A stretch of DNA of 64,000 nt from an uncultured Acidobacteriaceae bacterium. GTDB lineage: Bacteria > Acidobacteriota > Terriglobia > Terriglobales > Acidobacteriaceae. Location of the stretch: contig CAIWFH010000032.1 in the NCBI GenBank assembly GCA_903911925.1, forward strand, positions 1-64,000, read 5' to 3'. Both the position numbers and the translations under genes were made by a program. Shown here in pieces: positions 26,791-37,300 of the stretch (its first letter is position 1; the number at the start of each line of letters is the position of its first letter). A model generated the notes under the pieces. The model was not told the DNA's origin. It saw only the letters and a program-made list of their open reading frames with translations, and did not search any database.

Positions 26791-27939
26791 TCAGACACAT
26801 GACAGCGATTTCAGAAGCTGGCGCGGCCTGGACAGAAGCGGTCCGATGACGCCCGCGATCTCATTCGGCAGTTGCGCGCCATCACGCGAGACAATCTGGT
26901 ATTTGCCGCCTTCCAGCGCGAACTCCGGGGCGGGATACGCGGCCAGGATGGTTCCCTTGGTCCGCAGGTTTGCTAGAAGGTCGCGGAAATATGCCTCGAC
27001 ATCGAGCGGCGTGAAATCGCAAACCATCAGCGCGAGGCGGCTATCGAACTTATCCTGCATGCGCCGGATCTGCTTGAAATCGCCCATGCAAAAGCAGTTG
27101 ATGCCTGTCAGCCCTTCGGTCGCCAGGAAGTTGTCAATCTGGTGAGTGGCGCTCCCGCAAAAATGCAAAGTGCCGCCGCCGAACGCCTGGAATACACGGC
27201 TGTTGTAAGGGACCACGAACTCCCGATACATCTTCGGCGAGATCACGGTGCAGTCGTCATCGGAGATGCACACCCCGCCGAAACCTTCAGGCAGCAGGAT
27301 GGAATGTGGAAACGCGCCGCTCGTCTCGGACTGGCCGGCGTACTGCTTTTGTATGCGAATCCAGTCGATCAGCACTTCAGTGGTGTAGTCCATCAGCTCG
27401 TGAGCGAGCGCCGGCTGCTCTTTAGCCCAGACAAAGAAGTTCTCGACTCCACACAACGTAAGGGCTATGTTAAGCGGACCCTGCGCGTCGGTGAACATCA
27501 CAGGCAGGTCAGAGTGCTGGCGGAAGTAACGAATAGTCTCAAGCACGCGGGGCATCAAGCCATCGGTGAGAGGGTTGGGGCGGCGGAGTTTGCGAATGTC
27601 CTCGGGACGTTCAAGCACTGGGCCCTCAACCGCCGGGTCCATGCCGCGCTGGAAAAGCACATTGCTGCCGAGCGCCGACGGCACCACCCCGGTCCCGTAC
27701 CACGGATACAGCAACGGAATGTAGTCGTCTTGAATGCTCGACACGTGACGATCGATCTTGGCCTGTTGAAACTGCAACATGCTTGCCGGGCTGGTGAAGT
27801 AGTCGTCGGGAATCAACTGCGGTGAATCGCCCGATACCCAGTAATTGACATCCATCACCAGCACCGGCATCTCGCCAGTGTCTTTGTGGCTGTAAGCGTC
27901 GTGAATTCTCTGCCGTGCTTGTTCTATCCTGTCATCCAT
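26791..27939 (-). CDS. URO-D-fold methyltransferase-family protein with H-x-C-G motif (second of three)
   Basis: A 382-residue URO-D-superfamily protein. The ATG at 27939 is preferred because AAGGA lies seven bases upstream; an ATG five codons earlier is the alternative. Of the three URO-D proteins in the locus this is the only one with the zinc-type motif: His259 and Cys261 in LHFCGS, matching the H-x-C-G of MtaA/MtbA methyltransferases. The third zinc cysteine expected later in the chain is not obvious. FTDAQGPLNIALTLCG and YREFVVPYNSRVFQAFGGG match family sequences that line the barrel. It is a candidate for direct methyl transfer to or from the corrinoid protein at 21668. Substrate unknown. 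Confidence 0.82.
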   Translation of the reverse strand: MDDRIEQARQRIHDAYSHKDTGEMPVLVMDVNYWVSGDSPQLIPDDYFTSPASMLQFQQAKIDRHVSSIQDDYIPLLYPWYGTGVVPSALGSNVLFQRGMDPAVEGPVLERPEDIRKLRRPNPLTDGLMPRVLETIRYFRQHSDLPVMFTDAQGPLNIALTLCGVENFFVWAKEQPALAHELMDYTTEVLIDWIRIQKQYAGQSETSGAFPHSILLPEGFGGVCISDDDCTVISPKMYREFVVPYNSRVFQAFGGGTLHFCGSATHQIDNFLATEGLTGINCFCMGDFKQIRRMQDKFDSRLALMVCDFTPLDVEAYFRDLLANLRTKGTILAAYPAPEFALEGGKYQIVSRDGAQLPNEIAGVIGPLLSRPRQLLKSLSCV

Positions 27940-27992
27940 CCTTGATTCCTTCATTACGATAGGGCTTCGAGCGGAAAAGTGTTCTTCGCTCG

Positions 27993-30239
27993 CTACTCAA
28001 GCCACAAGACTTGATAGGGTTTCAGAGTCGTCTTGCCGCTGAACTTTGCAGCGGAAAGACGATCCTCCGCTAGGCGAGCCAGTTCGATCGGCATCTCCTG
28101 GCTCGTGGTGTTAATGATGAACGTACTGTTGTCAGTGCGCGGAATCGCCAGCACGCCGGCCGGAACCGGCGAACTCAAGGTGCCTTCGGCGGCGGGAACA
28201 AGATGGCGAATCAAGCTCAACAGGCTGTCGTCTCCCGGCCAGAAGCCGAGTTTGATCACCGCTCCTCGCCCGAGCTTTCGCAATGTGGCCGCGGGCCTGC
28301 CTTCCAGAATGGCTTGATCGCTGCGGAACTTGGCAATCACCTCCGCCTCAGGACCGACTTCCATGAATTCGAGGTAGCGGTCGAGACCCACCGGCGAAGT
28401 ACCGCTCACCCCACCGCCTGTCCACTCGACCTGCAATCCATTTTTTGCGCCTGGGCTTACCGGGCCCAGCCAACGGTTTGTGCGCACCAGGCCACCCGTC
28501 AGCACCTGGAGGTTGGCCCCGAACCCGTCGCCGCGGAAGATACCGTCTTCGTCCATGTAGGAGGTGAATGGGGTGATGATGACCACTCCTCCGCCTTCGG
28601 TGAATGCCTTCAGAGCGGCGGTTACACGCGGGTTATCAAGAGCAGTGGCCGCGGGAATCATCATCAACTGGTACTTCTGTAAGTTCGAAAGACTCTCAGC
28701 CGCCGGCACATTTATCGTGTCCACACCGATGCCGAGGCGATGCAGCGCGTCAAACGTTTGCGGCAACACGGAAAGGCTCGGCTTGATATGGGGGTAGATC
28801 TCAAGCGCTGTGCGCTGATCGAAGTCTGTAAGCACAACGGCCGTAGCTTTCACCGGGTTCTCGAGCAGCGTCTTTCCCCATTTTTCAAATTTCTCGCCCA
28901 GTTCCACCGCCCATTCGAAATCCGGTTCGGGATGCCCGGTCCAATCGAGCAGGCCGCCGCATTGGGGCCAGTGGCCGCCCCTCCAGCGATTGCCGGTCCA
29001 ATAAAGCACGCCCATGCTTCCAAACGCGGCGGACTCCAGCCCCCACATACGAAACTGGTCATGGACGGGATGCAGCGCGGAAGGGCCGGCATAACTTGCC
29101 TTGGAATCTTGCGACGGGGCCCACAAGTAAGTTTGGCCCACGGCGCCGTAGTGATTCTCCGTGGTGATGAAATGCTTCTTTCCATAGGCCGAGCGATGCA
29201 TGTCCTGCTGCCAGGTCAGATTCCGCCAGTATTCGGCATCGTCCGTGGAAGGCTGGTAATAGTTCATGCCGGCAATATCCATGATTCCCGCGGCTTGCGG
29301 ATCGTCGGCAACTGCGCCCCACACGTCGTTAAAATCGGTCATGATCCACTGCGACACTCCGGCATCGCGCAAGGCTTGCGCCTGCATGCCATAAAAACCC
29401 ATCAGCACATCGCGTCGGAAGTGCCGATGCGCGAGGGAGAGAGCAGCGATATCTATTCCGCTCTCTTCAACACCCTCACCCGGCTGGGGAATTTCATCGA
29501 GAGATCGCACGTTCATCCCCCAACTCACTAGGTTCAAGCGGCGGTTGAATTCGTCGGGAGTGTGAAAGCTCTTCTTCAGCCACACTCTCCAGGCCTGCTC
29601 GCACGCCGGGTTGTAGCAGATCCTGGGGACGAAGAACTCCTGTTCATTTCCCAACTGCCACCCAATCACGGTGGGATGATCCTTGAATTCCCTTCCCAGC
29701 GCCAGGATGTAATCGTGCAGTGCCTGGCGATACAGCGGATGGTTCCAGCACGGCGCATGACGCGCCATGGGATGCGCCTTCACGCCGGGATGAAGTTGAC
29801 TCAGAATTTCGGGACTGCCAGCGGCGAGCCACTGCGGGGGAACATAGGATCCCGTTCCCAGGAAGGCCTTCATCTCTCGCTTTTCGAGATCGTCCAGGAA
29901 GTTTCGCACCCAGCCAAACTCGTACTTCCCCGAAGCCGTCTCGATGTTTCCCCAGGACGATTCGGTGACCCGCACGCAGGTGATATGCGCGCGCTCAAAG
30001 TGGTCGAGCATTGAGTTCCACTCGGCGCGCGTTTGCAGCTCAGGATAAACGCTGGCGCCGAAAAGGAAATTTGAGATTTTCATTTGCGATTTTGCAATAG
30101 CGCCAATCGTGCCAGGTTCCAACTGCCCGGTATCCGCGGCAGCCGAGGCCGGTGCGATCGAAAGAAGCGCTTCGCCAATCGCGAGTGTTCCGCTGCCGCT
30201 AAGAAATTGCCTGCGAGAAAACCCTCCGTTTATCGTCAT
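27993..30239 (-). CDS. GH42 beta-galactosidase, Tat-exported (second copy)
   Basis: A 748-residue enzyme with a twin-arginine signal (FSRRQFLSGSG, then a hydrophobic stretch to ASA). The barrel contains FLFGASVYPE, RVTESSWGNIE, acid/base Glu199 in WQLGNEQEF and probable nucleophile Glu361 in ITTENHYG. The trimerisation domain and a C-terminal beta domain follow in the same order as in the copy at 22432, with long stretches alike (for instance WSGNRWRGGHWPQWGG against WTGNRWRGGHWPQCGG). It therefore looks like a paralogue rather than a recent copy. GGGAG precedes the ATG. It is flanked on both sides by URO-D-family genes, which is unusual for a beta-galactosidase. Confidence 0.9.
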   Translation of the reverse strand: MTINGGFSRRQFLSGSGTLAIGEALLSIAPASAAADTGQLEPGTIGAIAKSQMKISNFLFGASVYPELQTRAEWNSMLDHFERAHITCVRVTESSWGNIETASGKYEFGWVRNFLDDLEKREMKAFLGTGSYVPPQWLAAGSPEILSQLHPGVKAHPMARHAPCWNHPLYRQALHDYILALGREFKDHPTVIGWQLGNEQEFFVPRICYNPACEQAWRVWLKKSFHTPDEFNRRLNLVSWGMNVRSLDEIPQPGEGVEESGIDIAALSLAHRHFRRDVLMGFYGMQAQALRDAGVSQWIMTDFNDVWGAVADDPQAAGIMDIAGMNYYQPSTDDAEYWRNLTWQQDMHRSAYGKKHFITTENHYGAVGQTYLWAPSQDSKASYAGPSALHPVHDQFRMWGLESAAFGSMGVLYWTGNRWRGGHWPQCGGLLDWTGHPEPDFEWAVELGEKFEKWGKTLLENPVKATAVVLTDFDQRTALEIYPHIKPSLSVLPQTFDALHRLGIGVDTINVPAAESLSNLQKYQLMMIPAATALDNPRVTAALKAFTEGGGVVIITPFTSYMDEDGIFRGDGFGANLQVLTGGLVRTNRWLGPVSPGAKNGLQVEWTGGGVSGTSPVGLDRYLEFMEVGPEAEVIAKFRSDQAILEGRPAATLRKLGRGAVIKLGFWPGDDSLLSLIRHLVPAAEGTLSSPVPAGVLAIPRTDNSTFIINTTSQEMPIELARLAEDRLSAAKFSGKTTLKPYQVLWLE

Positions 30240-30270
30240 CGCAAATCTCCCAAAAAGACTGAATTATGCG

Positions 30271-31353
30271 TTAGGAAGCTCTTGTTCCTATGGGGTAACG
30301 CCCATATTCATGGACTGTCTGGTACATGCGCAGAGCATTCTCGGCGGGAATTGAATCGTGAACTTCGCTGGAAGATCCGATGAGGATTCCACCTTGCGGG
30401 CCGATTCTCTCAACCAGTTCACGCGTTTCGTTTTCGACTTCCTGCAGAGTGCCGAAAGGAAGAGTCACCTCGCAACAGACGTTTCCGAACAGGAGCGTGT
30501 GCGGATACTTTTCGCGGATTTCGAAGATGTCGTTGCAGCCGTTCCGCTCAATGGGGTTGAAGCCGTCCGCGCCGAATTCGTCCACCACAATCGGCAGTAT
30601 CTTCTCGGCCTTGCCGTCTGTGTGGTACAGGAACTTGAGCCCTTTGTCCCTGATCGGCTGAGCAATTTTCCTCCAGATGGGGAGCGCCTTCTGGCGGATG
30701 AATTGAGGACTGAAGATGAGTCCCGAACTGCCCGATACGTCCTCACCCATAAACATCAGGGGCGACGACGGATTTTCCGCGTACACTTCGGCGATGTACT
30801 GGGAGAATGTTCCGCAAACCTCCACCAGACGGTCCACCAGTTCGGGGGCCTCATAAACCGCCTCGCAGAACAGACTCATGTCGGTGTAAGTAAAGGAGTC
30901 GGTAAGCGGGCCTTCAACGGCGCCGACGAACACGACGTCGAACGAATCGTAAACCTCTTTGATGTGCCTGATGACCGGCTTGAACCACTCCTCGATTTCG
31001 CTCTTCTTCGGCATGCCCGGCATATTCTTTTCCAGGCTCTTCAGGTCATGGAAGGGGCGTTTTGAAATCCACGCGGTGCCACCGGTTTCGGTAACCTCCC
31101 AGGACGAAGGATCGACGCCGAAGAAGCGAATCCAGTTTTGAATTTTGCCACCCATCCAGTGGTGTTCAGGATCGTAGATGCCCCGTGTAGCGTCGAGGCC
31201 GATCTTGCTGGCCATGCGGGCGTTGCGCTCGATCAGGTCCCCGGTACCGCCGTAGGTTTCAAACAACTCGCGGTGGTCAACGAGGTCATATGTCATGAGC
31301 CGGTCTGGAGTCTTCCAGTTGATGGTTAATTCGAATCGCTCGAGATTAGTCAT
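30271..31353 (-). CDS. URO-D-fold methyltransferase-family protein (third of three)
   Basis: A 360-residue URO-D-superfamily protein started at ATG 31353 (MTNLERFELTINWKTPDR), with AAAGG upstream; seven further open codons look unrelated. The zinc-motif position reads His244 in YHTDGK (H-T-D-G), as in the first copy and unlike the H-x-C-G copy at 26791. GNVCCEVTLPFGTLQEV and GGILIGSSSEVHDSIPAEN correspond to the family's C-terminal substrate-pocket and closing segments. The role is inferred as methyl transfer to or from a corrinoid, or another URO-D-fold reaction. It starts 144 bp after the GH2 stop, with a 93-bp three-hairpin repeat in the gap. Confidence 0.8.
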   Translation of the reverse strand: MTNLERFELTINWKTPDRLMTYDLVDHRELFETYGGTGDLIERNARMASKIGLDATRGIYDPEHHWMGGKIQNWIRFFGVDPSSWEVTETGGTAWISKRPFHDLKSLEKNMPGMPKKSEIEEWFKPVIRHIKEVYDSFDVVFVGAVEGPLTDSFTYTDMSLFCEAVYEAPELVDRLVEVCGTFSQYIAEVYAENPSSPLMFMGEDVSGSSGLIFSPQFIRQKALPIWRKIAQPIRDKGLKFLYHTDGKAEKILPIVVDEFGADGFNPIERNGCNDIFEIREKYPHTLLFGNVCCEVTLPFGTLQEVENETRELVERIGPQGGILIGSSSEVHDSIPAENALRMYQTVHEYGRYPIGTRAS

Positions 31354-31382
31354 ACTTGCCTTTCGAAGAGACAAAAACTAGC

Positions 31383-31475
31383 TGTAGCGCCGGCCTCCCG
31401 GCCGGGGTCCCCAGCGATAGGTCTTCGTCGCTGGGGTGGTTGGTAGGCTGTCGCGTGGGTCTCCCGCCCCACGCG
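31383..31475. repeat. 93-bp three-hairpin intergenic repeat, copy A
   Basis: Reading the plus strand, the element has three stems: CCGGCC/GGCCGG at 31390-31405, CCCCAGCGA/TCGCTGGGG at 31409-31436, and CGCGTGGG/CCCACGCG at 31452-31475. Copy B at 55272 has the same length and about eight differences. Copy A lies between a GH2 gene and a URO-D gene, both on the minus strand. Confidence 0.8.
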
Positions 31476-31496
31476 TGCCAAACCAACCGACTCGTT

Positions 31497-34259
31497 TCAT
31501 TTTTCATGGGTTTCCAACGCCGGAGGGGAACTGAACAGCTCATCCAGGTACACGGCCTGGACTTCGGTGCGCGGATCGAATTCGCGCGAAGCGGCATAGC
31601 TTAGCAGGCTATGACGGAGTTGCCGCGCTGCCAGTCGCGTGTCCAGCGAGTTAATCAGATCGAAGCTGGTTGCCAGAAGCTTGCCGCGGCCGACGCGTGC
31701 TTCAAACACAGCTCCCAAGGGGTAGGCGCGCGCGGCATCGTCGATCACCTGCACCATTGGCCTCAGTCCGGCAGGAGCGCCGGTGAGCACAAAGGCGCGC
31801 GAACCACGCGTCAGATCCCACCATTGCCAGTCGGCGTGCGGCGCGGTGGGAAAATTCTTGAGCGCGCCCTGGGACGGCTGGCAAAGAATGCCCATCGTTT
31901 CCTTGCGATCGGGAAACCATGCATTCGACCAGAACGCGGTGGTGAACACCGTAGGCACCGTTCGCGCCTTTTGTTGCGGGTCGAGCAGCAGCACCACGGT
32001 GCGGCCCGCGGCAAGTTGCTTGCGTGCGGCGTCGTCCCAGCGCGTGGCGATCACAACGTTGGATTTCGGCGCGGGGAGCTTCTCAGGATACAGCCAGAAG
32101 TCCCAATCGTTGACGAAAGCGCCGGCCGAAACCTGGATGGAGTAACGCGCCGGCGCGGGATAGTTCTTCAGTTCAAGGCGAATGGCGCCAAGAGCGGTAA
32201 GCCCGCCGGTAGAGACTTTCACGGGCGACAATTGACCCGAGGCGACAGTGCGGCCGGCATCGTCCCGCAATGTCCAGGAAGATTGCTGGTTATCTATATC
32301 GGCAGGGCCATAGTGGGCGATATCAACCGAGGCCTCGAGCGTTTCGTTGGTCGTAAAGGTGCGTTTCTTCAAGCGCGCCAACGGCACTGTCGGACTGGTG
32401 AAACGCCGAAATGCCTCTGGAGTGATGAGGCCTTTGGATTCACTGAATGTATCGAGAACTCCAGTGAGCGCCGGACCAAAACCAGGCCAATCCGTAATGC
32501 CGAGCAACTGGAAACCCGTGAGTCCGGGCGTGCGCAAATTGGATTCGATCTCTTCTTTGTAGAGCGCTACCATGAAGGCGCCCGAAGCCAGGCGGAAGGC
32601 TTCTGCCTGATCGAGCGTCCCGTTGCGTTCCATTGCCGCACGATAGATATCGAGATATCGCGGTTGCAGAGGGCCGGTATACTTGCGTGCTTCGGTCAGA
32701 TCGGGATACACAGTCCACTGCCCGACCTCATGCGCGACGATGGGCCGATCGATCTTCTCAATATATTGCCGGTAGTCGAAGGCCGTGTCGGGGGGATACA
32801 GTTCAAACCGCGGATCGCCGCGCAGGTTCTTCCACTCAGGCCCTGCCGATACGAAGTAATTGTCGGGCCGGCGAAAGTTGTCGGGCGCCGAAGTGCTTGT
32901 GTAGAGATGCCTTGGATCAGCCTGCTGCAAGCTGCGAACAAGATTGCCCAGGAACGGATCCTGACCGGAACCTTCCTCGTTGCCCATGGTCATTAACGCA
33001 AACGATGGATGGTTTCCGTAGGTATCCACGATCCTGCGCGCCTCGGCGCCGATGAACCCCGTGCGCATATCGTCAATTGAGACCCTGCCGTCGCCCATCC
33101 ACATCGGGTTTTCAACTTGGAAGACGAGGCCCAATTCGTCTGCGGCTGTGAAGGCGGCATCTGGCGGGCACCACGAGTGAAAGCGGATGTGGTTGAAACC
33201 GTAGTCCTTGTAAATCTGCAACCGCGCGCGCCACGTAGCGACGTCGGTCGGAGGGAAGCCCTTCAGAGGAAACGAGCCGTTATCGACGGTTCCGCGCAAA
33301 CGGATGACGCGTCCGTTAAGCATCATCTGCTTGCCGGCGGTAGTGAGGGCGCGCATCCCGAACGTGGTGCGGGCCTCGTCGAAGAAACCCGTGGCCGGAG
33401 TCGATGTCAAAGACACGTTTAATTCTTGAACAGCTGGAGAGAACTCACCCCAGGGCTGAGCAGGACTGGCCAGCGGGAGGTCCCGCTCAATCGTTGTAAC
33501 CGGCAGATTGCTCACCACGACATTGGTGGAATCTCGAGTCGCGCCAACCGCAAGAGTGAGAACCGCAGGCCCATTTTCGCCGGTGTTGTTCCGAATCTTT
33601 ACCTTGACATGAACCTGATTGCGGGCCAGATCGGGGTATGCGGATACTCCATCGATCCACACAGCATCGGTTGCGCGCAGTTCCAAGCGCCCGGCAATGC
33701 CGTTCCAGTTCCCGGGTCCCTCCTCAGTGATTGCGGACGACCAGCCGATATCGATTTTGGGCCGGTTATCCACGCGAATGGTCAGCCGATGCGCGCCTGG
33801 AGTTACAGCCGGTTTTCCCGCTTCGCCCAGTTCGTAAATTTGCGGCGTGCTGAGGCTGTTTTGAAGGCCCAGTGGGTAGCCGTCGAGCCAGGCTCGCGTC
33901 TCCCAGTGGCCTCTCTCAAGGAACAACGTAATCCGCTTGCCGCGCCAGGCCTCCGGAATGGTGATTTCCCGCTCGTACCAGGCTGGTCCAACGTACGAAT
34001 ACGCGTGGGTTAGGTGAAGCAGTTCCTTCCCCTCATTCTTGTTGCCGAAGTGCTGCTCGTCGGTCGAGCCGGGCAACTGAATGTGGTCTGAAGTGTCGAT
34101 CTTCCCTTTGAACCAATCCGCTGCAATTCCGGCATCGTTGGCATCCAGGCGCAGTTGCCACTCACCGGCGATCGAAATGCTGCGCGTCTCGGGCGAGGCG
34201 CAAAACAACGGAGGAAGCGCAAGCGCAGCCAGCGCGCAAAACATCAACACTCTTGACAT
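31497..34259 (-). CDS. GH2-family exported beta-galactosidase/beta-glucuronidase-like enzyme
   Basis: A 920-residue enzyme when started at ATG 34259 (MSRVLMFCALAALALPP), which has GGAGAATAC upstream and gives a clean signal peptide; another possible ATG lies at 34316. Domain order: sugar-binding jelly roll (about 25-190), immunoglobulin-like domain, then the TIM barrel. The acid/base is Glu428 in TMGNEEG and the nucleophile Glu511 in VAHEVGQW, both canonical for clan A. The C-terminal part ends with an amidotransferase-like, ThuA-like stretch (VIATRWDDAARKQL, then RGKLLATSFDL). It is similar in layout to the GH2 at 58022. Exact linkage cannot be read from sequence. It is the fourth gene of the minus-strand locus. 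Confidence 0.85.
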   Translation of the reverse strand: MSRVLMFCALAALALPPLFCASPETRSISIAGEWQLRLDANDAGIAADWFKGKIDTSDHIQLPGSTDEQHFGNKNEGKELLHLTHAYSYVGPAWYEREITIPEAWRGKRITLFLERGHWETRAWLDGYPLGLQNSLSTPQIYELGEAGKPAVTPGAHRLTIRVDNRPKIDIGWSSAITEEGPGNWNGIAGRLELRATDAVWIDGVSAYPDLARNQVHVKVKIRNNTGENGPAVLTLAVGATRDSTNVVVSNLPVTTIERDLPLASPAQPWGEFSPAVQELNVSLTSTPATGFFDEARTTFGMRALTTAGKQMMLNGRVIRLRGTVDNGSFPLKGFPPTDVATWRARLQIYKDYGFNHIRFHSWCPPDAAFTAADELGLVFQVENPMWMGDGRVSIDDMRTGFIGAEARRIVDTYGNHPSFALMTMGNEEGSGQDPFLGNLVRSLQQADPRHLYTSTSAPDNFRRPDNYFVSAGPEWKNLRGDPRFELYPPDTAFDYRQYIEKIDRPIVAHEVGQWTVYPDLTEARKYTGPLQPRYLDIYRAAMERNGTLDQAEAFRLASGAFMVALYKEEIESNLRTPGLTGFQLLGITDWPGFGPALTGVLDTFSESKGLITPEAFRRFTSPTVPLARLKKRTFTTNETLEASVDIAHYGPADIDNQQSSWTLRDDAGRTVASGQLSPVKVSTGGLTALGAIRLELKNYPAPARYSIQVSAGAFVNDWDFWLYPEKLPAPKSNVVIATRWDDAARKQLAAGRTVVLLLDPQQKARTVPTVFTTAFWSNAWFPDRKETMGILCQPSQGALKNFPTAPHADWQWWDLTRGSRAFVLTGAPAGLRPMVQVIDDAARAYPLGAVFEARVGRGKLLATSFDLINSLDTRLAARQLRHSLLSYAASREFDPRTEVQAVYLDELFSSPPALETHEK

Positions 34260-34341
34260 GTATTCTCCCTGGTACTGCGACTTGGCGATTCTGTCTTCGT
34301 GCCTGTGAGTTTTCATGAAGCACGGTCCTTTTTGTATCGCG

Positions 34342-37300
34342 TTAAGCTTCCGAAAGTGAAAGGTGAACCACATCCTTGATCTCCCCTCCAGCGTCGAGGC
34401 TTCGGCGCTCGAGTCCCGCGATGTCGGCGACTCCATGCAGCCAGGAAGTGTTGAACGCTGGGCCGCTATACGAAGCCACGAGCAAACCGATCCTGTTTCC
34501 GTCAAGAAACGACCGCGTATGTTGGGACCCATCTGACAGGACCGTAATCCCGCTGCCTACTTGATCCTTCAAGGCAGCGCGAAGAATGTTTGTGCGGGTG
34601 GCACGAAAATCTCTGCAGCCAAGCGCATTTGCATCCATGAACCAGGGCCACGACGGTTTTTGACGGTAGGCCACTTCCATCCAACTGCCGGCCTTGCCCA
34701 CCAGGCTTGGATCGGGCAGAGCTTTGGCCACACCTTCTGGCCGGCCAATATGGTCTTCAGGGTAAACAGACCACAAAGCTTTGCGCTTCCACGTGAGTGT
34801 GTCGCATTGTCTCGGCGCGTAAAACACCATGCCTGCCTGGCGCACCGTAATCTTCTCGGCGGCCGTGTAAGTGAAACGGTAACTTACATGCGCAGCGCCA
34901 TCGCCATCAATCCGAATGGTGTAGCTGCCGGCCGCTTCCTTATATTTGCCTGCCACCACAATCTCCACTGCGCCGGCAGATTGCGTGGCTGTGACCGACG
35001 CGGCCTTCCAATCGCTGCACACCGTGTTGAGAATATCGGACGTCTGCGGACGCGGGTCAGGAAAGCCGGGCGTCATCGGGTAGTCCTTGGTAGGCAGCAC
35101 CATCAGCACCGGGCCGCCCACCAACACGGGCATGCCTTTGCACGTCGCTTTCACGATCTGCCCGGTCTTTCGGCTGACGATCCACTCGAAGCCGTCGCCT
35201 GTGACGCTTATTGTCTCATCCGTTTGAGCCAATTCCACACTCTTGCCGCTGTGGTCTTTTGCAGCAATGGCCGGCTCAGCCACTTTGCCGATCGGTAACA
35301 TGTAGGCATCGATCAAACTGTTATCGCGATGAAATTTCAGCGAGAGCGTTTTCCCATTCAAGTCTTTGCTCTTTGGTCGAATGGAAATGGTTCCCTTGGC
35401 ATGTGGGGCAACATCCGCCTCGACGGTACCGGACTCATCACCGAGCGACCACTCGATGCGCACCTCATTCAGATTCGAGAAGTCATAACAGTTTTCGACA
35501 GACACTTTCAGCGGTTGACCGGCGGCGGGTACGGAGAGGGGCGAATCCGGAACCTTGACCGGCGAATGCGCTTTCCTCACGTGATACAAGTCCGGCTTGG
35601 CGCGGCGCCAGGGATCGAGAAATCCCCAGTCTCCATTGCCGCTCACCTGGCCGGATGGATGAATGTACTGGTCATCGTTGAGATTGAAGACCTGCGATCC
35701 GAAAATCGACTTCGTATTCCAAACCTTTTCCCAGAAGAGAGCGTATTCGCGTCCCCACTGTTCGTGCAGTCCGGGATCGCAATTCAGTTCGGGAAGATCA
35801 GCGAAGTATGGGCACGCCGATTGATCGAAGAGAACCGGACGTTTGGATTGCGCGGCATGCTCAAACATCGGAATTGTGGGGTAGTGCCAGCTTCCAAAGT
35901 CGAAAGCGGACGAGACAGGCTCCAGTTCCACTTCCTCGGCGCCGCTTGCGGGGTCATAGGCAATATGAACGGGCCTGGAGGGGTCAATGGCCCGCGTGAT
36001 CTTCAACGTCTCAAAAAAGTTTTTCCCCACTTTGGTTTCGTCTGAGAGCATCCAGGTGATTACGCTTGGATGGCTGCGGTCGCGCTCGATCATCTCCAGC
36101 ACCGGCTGAAGTATGAACTGGAGGGCTCTCGGATCGTCGTATCCGGCGAAGCCGCTACGACCTGGCAGCCAGCAGGTTCCCGGCTCATCCATCACGTAGA
36201 TACCGGCCTCATCGCACAGGCTCACAAAATCCTCATCGGGAAGAAACGCGCAGGTATACGTGTTGTTGCAATTCGCGTATTTCAGCCACTCGATATCCTG
36301 CTTGTGAACCTCCATGGAGATCGTCCGGCCGCCCAAAGGATCGGAGTCCTCGCGGGTCATGCCGCGCAGACGCAGTGGCTGGCCATTCAACAGGACTTGG
36401 CCTTCTTTGATCTCGGTCTGGCGAAAGCCGAAGCGCCGCTCGGTCGTGTAGCTGTGACCGCCCGCCTTCAATTCACAGGTGAGCACATACAGGTTCGGAT
36501 GTTCTGCATCCCACTTCCTGGGCGCCTTGATCGGTATTTCTATTTCCTGCGATAGAACCTCGGCGGAGGAGATCGCGGGCAGCTTGAAAGTGTTGGGAAC
36601 GAGTTCGACCGCGCCCCCCGAGGAGCCATACTCGCGTAGCGCGAACGTCAGTTCGCCGCCTCTCACCACCGGCACGCCTCCGGACGGGCCGATGGGCACG
36701 GGTTCTTTGCTGTCAGGCTCATGGATAAAATCGATCGACACGCGCAGGTTGGCGTCCCGGTACTCGCGGTCAAAGGTCGTAGTCACGTGCATCGATGAAA
36801 TGTTGACCGGAGGGACGACAAACAAAAACGCCTTGCGGATGATCCCACCCATCGGGTGCCCGACCATTTCAAGGCCCACCGTCAATGCGTCGGAAAGGCT
36901 GTCGCTGGTTACGGCCATTGACAACACGTTTTCTTTTCCGGGCAGAAGCGCGCTGGTCACGTCGAGTTCGAACGGCGTGAATGCGCCCAGGTGCGATCCT
37001 ACGGGAGTCCCGTTCAACCATACTTCGGCTTTGCTGTAAACCGCGGCGAAGCGAAGCTTCACCCGCTGGCCCGTCCAATCCGCAGGCGCCTGGAAGCGCA
37101 GGCAATACCCGGCGGCTTGTCGCGGCTTGACATCGAATCCCTGCATCGCCCACTCGCCCGGCACCTTGATGTCGGACCAGCCTGAATCGGCGGCATCCTT
37201 CCAGAAATCGGGTGCAGGGGCGGGGTTGAAACGCCAGGTTCCGTTGAGATCGAGCCGCGGCTGCGCCACGCTTGAAACTGCTATCGGCGGAGGAGACAGC

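Noticed and set aside
25527..31353. Haem biosynthesis (HemE uroporphyrinogen decarboxylase) for the URO-D proteins
   Set aside because: There are three divergent copies, none has the RQAGRY motif, and a corrinoid protein is encoded among the hydrolases, so the methyltransferase branch fits better.
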